From Rhyacophila brunnea (taxonomy: Eukaryota; Arthropoda; Insecta; Trichoptera; Rhyacophilidae): 64,000 nucleotides of DNA. The notes beneath the pieces are model-generated. The model did no database searches. It saw only the letters and a list, made by a program, of their open reading frames with translations, and was not told the origin of the DNA. Positions within the stretch are counted from its first letter, which is position 1. Each line of letters opens with the position of its first letter. The position numbers and the translations under genes are program-made. Below are positions 58,000 through 64,000 of the stretch, one piece after another. The stretch is taken from the NCBI GenBank assembly GCA_022495005.1, contig JAGYXB010001749.1:1922001-1986000 (forward strand), read 5' to 3'.

Positions 58000-60380
58000 T
58001 TATTTGGTAAGTACTTATGAAATTAGAATGATTCAGTAATCTTAATATGAATTTCTTGTACCTACATACAATCCACCGATATTATGGACATATTATTATA
58101 TATAGTTAATAATAATATATAATATTATAACACAATATCATGTAAACACAACAGGTTCACTATGATTATTTATTTACATATTAGGTATGTAAGTAGGTAC
58201 CTACTTTATAATTTTATTATTGGTACTTGTAAAATTAAAAAATAAAAATGCTGCAAACACTATAAAATATTTTTTGCAACTGTGTGTCTACTTCATAAAC
58301 AAAAGAAACTCCATGTGTACTACCTAGTTGCACTTAAATTGCATTTGCTGACTCATTATTATTTTCGGATGAAAGCTATTATTAGTGATTTACGACGACA
58401 ATACAATTTATTACGGTTCAACCATGGACCAACAAAATAATGTCTCATTTATAATCTTTTATAATTAAAAAAAACTAATATAGGTAGGTATTAGTAATAT
58501 CGTCAAAAAAAGGATATTTTAGAATATCGTATTAACCGCACCGCACCGCAATTTACAAAGCTACAGTTAACTATAGATACAAATATATTATTATTGATGC
58601 TAGTCATTAGAACATACCTACATTTTCTGTAGCTGTCTGATTTCAATGCAGGTATTTATTTAAACGGGTTTAATATTTGGGTTTGAATACAACATTTGAA
58701 TGGGTAGGTACATCAATATTATGAAATTTATCGCATTGTATTATTTTCCTAAAATTCTAAAACAGAATGAAATAATATTACCCTTGCCAATATTTAACAT
58801 ACTGCATTGCCTAATATGATAATAGTATAAACATGTAGAACATGTGAATACGCCACGCCACATGCTGTGCTGTTTTTATTTAGCCCGCTCGAGATTTTTT
58901 TTCAATTGCCTATGTCCCACAAACTGATGTAATCTTTACAAACCTTGTAGCAAGGGTCTGTATTCTAAATCCGGGAAAAAAGGTTTTATAACTTGACTAG
59001 ACAATGGTCAATAGCATTGGATCCTTTTCGTTAATTGTTTATGAATAAACGCCACATGTAGCGAAGTTAACACGGTAAAATGAACACTAATAACATTGCG
59101 TTAAGGGTTGCTTTGGCGTTTATCGTCAGATGTATTTAAACAATGTATACTTCAAGGTTCGATATATTATGGGAGGCTATAACTGATTGCATTATTCACA
59201 GAATTATGTTGAACAAAGACATACATTTCTATCTCTGACTAACAAATGACATTTTAAAATAGTGTCTCATGTTTACATTACTATTATGCGCGTTTCTCTA
59301 ACGTATATCTTTCTAGATAGCCTTATCACTGTCTTATCAAAATATTGATTAGACTTTCGAAAAATGATTAATTTTATATATAAAACATTCAATTCAACCA
59401 CCTATATATTTTTCTTTTTATGCCTAAATATTTTATCTACAAATAGCTAAAAGTAGACGTTTATATACATAATAATAAGTGGGGTATCTATGATTTAAGG
59501 TCATTTCTAAACTGCGAGACCATCGTGGCAACGGGAGTGTTAACAAGGTACACAATATGTAACAGAGCAAGGTTACAATGAATTCAGCGAATGGCTGATA
59601 ACCATTCCTCGTAGGTAACCAAGCTTCTTTGCCGGACGAACTATTTGGCGTATGCTTTTGGTCCGCGCACTATGTAAGATATAAAAAAAGTCTATAGGTA
59701 TTATAGCAGGTATGTCCAAAATATTGTAATTTTGAAATCGGAAATGTCTATTTTTAACTAAATACAAATACATACCTACTATAATTACGTTATTCCTGCT
59801 CCATTGTATTTTTTTAATTATGCGGAACATAAAATGAAATATTATTATTATATTGCTGGCAACAAAATAATTTTGTTATGGGTATAATAATAATAATGCC
59901 GATTTCTTACTCAGCAACTAATAACTTTCTTATTAATTTATTACTTCAGGTGTCATGTTTCTTGTCAAAACCATACGCGGTCAGCGCTGTGAAACCTTTT
60001 ATTATTTTATTATATTATTTAATTCTGAATAAAATAATGTATAATTAATTTTTACCAGATTTTATATAATATTATTATTAACGTTTCAAAAAAAGCGCTT
60101 GTGCGTTACTAAACATTTCAAAGTTTTCAATTCTTATTGTTTTTTTAGTAGTTCGGAATTTTTTCTGGTTCGGTTAATCTTATAGGTATGCTGAGAATTC
60201 ACTGTTTTTGTGAAATACGGGATTTTTACATATACAAATAAAACCCGCTTCTGTGTGGGGAATTATATACATAAACCTTTATCAATTTTGATCTAGTGAC
60301 TGTCGGGCTATGTAAATTATTTATGTTTATTTACATAATATTTTCCATATTTAGCTTTGCATGTATAATAAAATGAACAC
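58000..60380. other. AT-rich intergenic DNA, no gene seen
   Basis: Contains many 'aggtaggtacctac'-like and (AAT)n stretches typical of lepidopteran intergenic DNA. No coding feature supported. Confidence 0.4.
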
Positions 60381-60429
60381 TTTATAAAAATACACACTTG
60401 TTTACGTAGGCGAGTGTAGTCAAGATCTC

Positions 60430-60567
60430 AATAATTCTTCTTCTTCTTGGTCGTACACTCATGGCTGAGGATCGTGACCAAATTTGAATTTCGTCTTCCT
60501 TTGAGCGACCAAGACTTTCCATCCTTCTCGATCTTCCGCTTCTCTCAGGGCAGAATGGATGGTGCAA
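60430..60567 (-). mobile_element. LINE 3' tail
   Basis: On the minus strand the second frame reads LREAEDREGWKVLVAQRKTK and then FKFGHDPQP followed by a GAAGAA run (60438-60450). The 'aeDREgWK.lV.' motif before a simple-sequence tail is typical of RTE/BovB-type LINE 3' ends. Heavily truncated. Confidence 0.6.
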
Positions 60568-62137
60568 TAATTCTTACATGATTACAAATTCACCAATACT
60601 AAAAACGTTGTGGAGCCGCCATCATGTGCCGAGTTATGCCAAGTCCCAAATCAAGATAAATAAAAAACATTATATAAACAGTTTTAAAGTTGCATATCAA
60701 TTGTTTGCAAACATTTGTATAAAAACAATTCATAGATACTATTTTAAACAAATTTGCATTTTTTTTTGTATTTCGCCACGAAAAGAAAACGTATGCAAAC
60801 GCACAAACAAACATGCGAGCGTGGACGTGTCTACAGATTTTGTTTCACTAAAAGTAACGCCGTGTGGTCTCGACGAATGTTGTTTTGATTAAATCTCATA
60901 AATCTGTATGATTCGGGCTGCCCAGACTACATTTAATTGAAAACAATGTGTGCAGGTGAATACGTGCGTAGACTTACAAATGTTTGTAATGTGCATTTGT
61001 TAAGCGATATCAGTTTACAAACAATGTGGGTATTTTACAAAAAGATCATACAATACCCTCTGGTTATAATCCAAACAACTCTGTTCAGGTTCTCAATTTC
61101 TTTAAATATATTAAATATTTTTTTATATTGAAAAGGTGACGTGCCACTGGCTCAAACCGCTGGTAAAGGATGCTCCTACGTGGGACAGGCCAAGCATTTG
61201 GAGCGGATAATTAGTCTAGACTTCATCGTGCATTGCATGAGCGTTTCCACCAGGTCCGCGGCCTTAGGATCATGGTGTAATTGTAATACTTACATTTGAC
61301 ATTTTTTATATTACAATAAATGAAACGTCGATTTAAAAAAAAGCTTTCTTGGGTTACCAAAGCGCATCGCTAAAGCAGGGTTATACCACGGGTGCGATAT
61401 TTATCAAATCATATGCCGGGATTCCCGTTTACTTATGGTAGATGCAATCGAAATCATGGTTTGCTTATGCATACGAAAAACGGGGAATACTGTGATTACT
61501 GAATATACACTATTACTCAATACGAGTGACACATCTTGAAATACATACCAGTTGAATATTCGTAGTCGTGTTTGACGTATCTAATTCGGTTTCGCGGCTG
61601 AAATATTTTCACTTATACGTCATTTCTTTTATGATAGTTTATAATAATTACTTTTAGACTTTTGGCATTTTTTTCGTAATTTTTAAAACCTGTGTTGTCA
61701 TCATTGTTTATTTTATAAGATATTAGTGTGGGGACTATTAATTTTTTTTTAATTCATTATATTTTATATGGTTATAGTTAGGATAGATGTGGAACATGGT
61801 AGGTGTGGGTTGATGATTGACTCCAAATGATAAAACAGATTGGCGTGTGAAATACAATACCCTGAATATATTTATCCCCTTCTATTAAAATTGATACAAT
61901 TTCGCAGGCACAGGTTATGTATTTACAAATTACCGATTTTAAGTTACAATTGACAATAGAGGTTACGAAGATAGCGTCTGAGACAATTGAAAGCTCAACT
62001 GACGTTATGCCATTGCAAGGACTTGAATGTGTGTGAAGGTAGGTAGAAACCCCTCCTTTTTATATCACTTGAATAATAATAAAATTGTAGCCCCCGTATA
62101 TGGCCTTACTAATACCTCCCGGCATAGAACTGGTTAA

Positions 62138-63512
62138 CGGCCCACATGCTCGTCGTAGGTCAAAATTGAGTTTTTATTGTATTTTCAAACCATGATCCTG
62201 GACACTCCTTAAATGTTCTAGATAATCTATTATATAATTTTGAAGCCTTATTATCCTTTATATTTATTTTAAACATTTAATGACTGCATAAAGTATTTTT
62301 GTTACATAAAATAGTATTCTTTTAAACCTCTCGCTCTAATGTTTTAGAATATAGTCATATTTCGGTACATAACTGTGCAGTGGTGTTAAAATTTTTTACA
62401 TTTATTAATTTTTAAACGCATTTATAAAACCATTAGTATAATTTATGACTAGATAATTTTTGTAAAATATTCACGATAAAAAATTATATTGATAATCTCT
62501 GTGATCCCAAATTTGGACAAGAATTAGGCATTTTATTATTCAAAAAATCGGCAAGATTAACACATTTGAAGATGATTCTAAAGATACTTATTATAAGCTA
62601 TGTCTTTGACCATTCAAGTGTGATAAACATCTTATGAATAATTTTTTGAAATACGCCATTTCTTTAGTCATTCCCCAGTAGTTAAGCTACAACATACGGC
62701 CGTAAATAACTATTAATAAATAAATTATTAATAAATTGATAAACTATAATTGAAGTAGGGAGTAAAATGATATTGACGCGCGTGTTTGAACATGTAACGT
62801 TTAAAAAAAAAATAAAAAAAAAATCGGTTAGGTACATGTTCAAACACGCGCGTTAACATAATTTTACTCCCTAATTTAATTATAGTTTGTCAATTTATGG
62901 CTACGGCCGTATGTTGTAGCTTAACCACTGGGGAATGCCAAAAGAAATGGCGTATTTCAAAAAAACACTACCTTATTCTTAAGTCAATAATTATTATAAA
63001 GCAATCATTATTCGTAGGATGTTTATCACACTTGAATGCTCAAAGACATAACTTATAATAAGTATCTTTAGAATTATCTTCAAATGTGTTAATCTTGCCC
63101 ATTTTTTGAATAATAAAATGCCTAATTCTTGTCAAATTTGGGATCACAGAGATTATCAATATAATTTTTTATCGTAAATATTTCACTATTATAATGTCGA
63201 CATAAATTATACCAATGGTTTTATAAATGCGTTTAAAAATTAATAAATGTAAAAAATTTTAACACCACTGCACAGTTATGTACCGAAATATGACTATATT
63301 CTAAAACATTAGAGCGAGAGGTTTTAAAAGAATACTATTTTATGTAACAAAAATACTTTATGCAGTCATCAAAATGTTTAAAATAACTATAAAGGATAAT
63401 AAGGCTTCAAAATTATATAAATAGATTATCTACAACGTTTAAGGAGTGTCCAGGATCATGGTTTGAAAATACAATAAAAACTCATTTTTGACCTACGACG
63501 AGCATGTCCCCC
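62138..63512. mobile_element. Fold-back (long-TIR) element, 1375 bp, TTAA flanks
   Basis: Left arm (62138 to about 62800) and right arm (about 62832-63512) are near-perfect inverted copies of about 665-680 bp separated by about 30 bp of A-rich sequence. Shared arm landmarks: 'acatgctcgtcgtaggtca', 'gccttattatcctttatatt', 'ccgaaatatgactatattct', 'aagctacaacatacggccg', 'gcgcgtgtttgaacatgta'. TTAA at 62134-62137 and 63513-63516 looks like the target duplication, as in piggyBac-type elements. No coding capacity. A related single arm is at 5533-6180. Confidence 0.9.
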
Positions 63513-63519
63513 TTAAGAT

Positions 63520-64000
63520 TAAGATGTTTTGTAGAATAAATCAATAACAATAATTACCTACGGCTAAAATACTATAAAATTTATGGGGCGCCGTCGGCTT
63601 TTTCATTTTACAAAGCATCAAAAGATCGTCAGGTAAAAATCGACCGTGTAAACATGCTAACACAGTTTCGAGGCACATATAAAATATAAATTATTACACA
63701 TAAAAATAAATGTAAATATAAAATATGGAACAATGAACTAAGACATATATGTACTTACCATATTTACTGGAGAGCTGTGCATCGATGAAATATTATTTTT
63801 AATTGAGAAGTAACTGTTTTTAAAATAAATATCACAAACTAAAATATACCAGGTGTGAGATAAGCCGCAAAACAATGATTGTTTTTGATCGGATGTGCAT
63901 TCAGCGCACCCGTCTATTCAATGGCGTGCGGTTCAAACGACTAAATATCGAGTGTTCTTTTCAAAAATATACTTTCTTGTGTTTTACTTGACATTTTTAT
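63520..64000. other. Right window edge, nothing identified
   Basis: AT-rich DNA without a supported gene or repeat. Confidence 0.4.

Noticed and set aside
1..64000. CRISPR arrays, operons, prokaryotic promoters
   Set aside because: The window is clearly eukaryotic (spliced genes, LINEs, SINEs, hAT, mariner); the regular repeats at 388-1005 are LINE tails.

Overview
The window looks like AT-rich nuclear DNA of an insect, most probably a moth or butterfly. Host genes have several exons with GT-AG introns. The repeats include families typical of Lepidoptera: RTE LINE 3' ends of the type 'gaggcc..atccagcagtggattg' followed by (GATGAT)n, Helitron ends with the 'cggtccagccgttctcgag' type motif, hAT, mariner and pogo elements, and tRNA-derived SINEs. 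No viral, bacterial or CRISPR features were recognised. All splice models below are read by eye from codon phase, splice sites and family motifs.

Host genes. (1) A complete four-exon cytochrome P450 of the CYP3 clan (CYP6-like) lies on + at 11073-20186 (511 aa). (2) A second complete four-exon P450 of the same clan lies on - at 30905-26121 (520 aa) and is convergent with the first. All three introns of both genes are phase 1. (3) Two further P450 exons (2406-4465, +) are a duplicate of the last two exons of gene 1, with no exons 1-2 in the window. (4) The last three exons of an isopentenyl-diphosphate delta-isomerase gene lie on - at 55041-53437; its N-terminal exon(s) were not found and may lie beyond the right edge. 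(5) A broken copy of an unnamed insect protein family lies on - at 51083-49703. (6) Two weaker exon candidates on + lie at 44349-44465 and 44730-44819; the second resembles the start of a MADF domain.

Layout. 1-5 kb: tandem LINE tails, a Helitron end, then duplicated block A with the orphan P450 exons. 5-11 kb: one arm of a fold-back-type element, an RTE fragment, a hAT element. 11-21 kb: P450 gene 1. Its second intron holds an antisense Helitron with only the N-terminal Rep region and an inverted SINE pair 18 bp before exon 3. Its third intron holds an old LINE piece and a hAT element that carries two SINEs and a second, nested hAT MITE. 21-26 kb: LINE fragment, a GC-rich TIR element containing a full-length but dead mariner. 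26-31 kb: P450 gene 2, with a pogo MITE in its third intron. 31-38 kb: RTE scraps, a hAT with transposase remnant and a SINE, a mariner fragment. 38-43.3 kb: three-level nest (RTE inside a Jockey/CR1-type LINE inside a palindromic MITE). 43-53 kb: mostly AT-rich DNA with the small exon candidates and the broken gene. 53-55 kb: isomerase. 55-64 kb: mostly unannotated AT-rich DNA, ending in a 1.4-kb near-perfect palindrome flanked by TTAA.

The P450s are expected to be ER-anchored monooxygenases acting on plant toxins, insecticides or endogenous lipophiles. The isomerase belongs to the mevalonate route to isoprenoids, including juvenile hormone. The sequence does not show that the P450s and the isomerase work together. 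The most informative structure is the segmental duplication of the P450 3' end: several mobile elements sit in one copy and are absent from the other, which orders the events.
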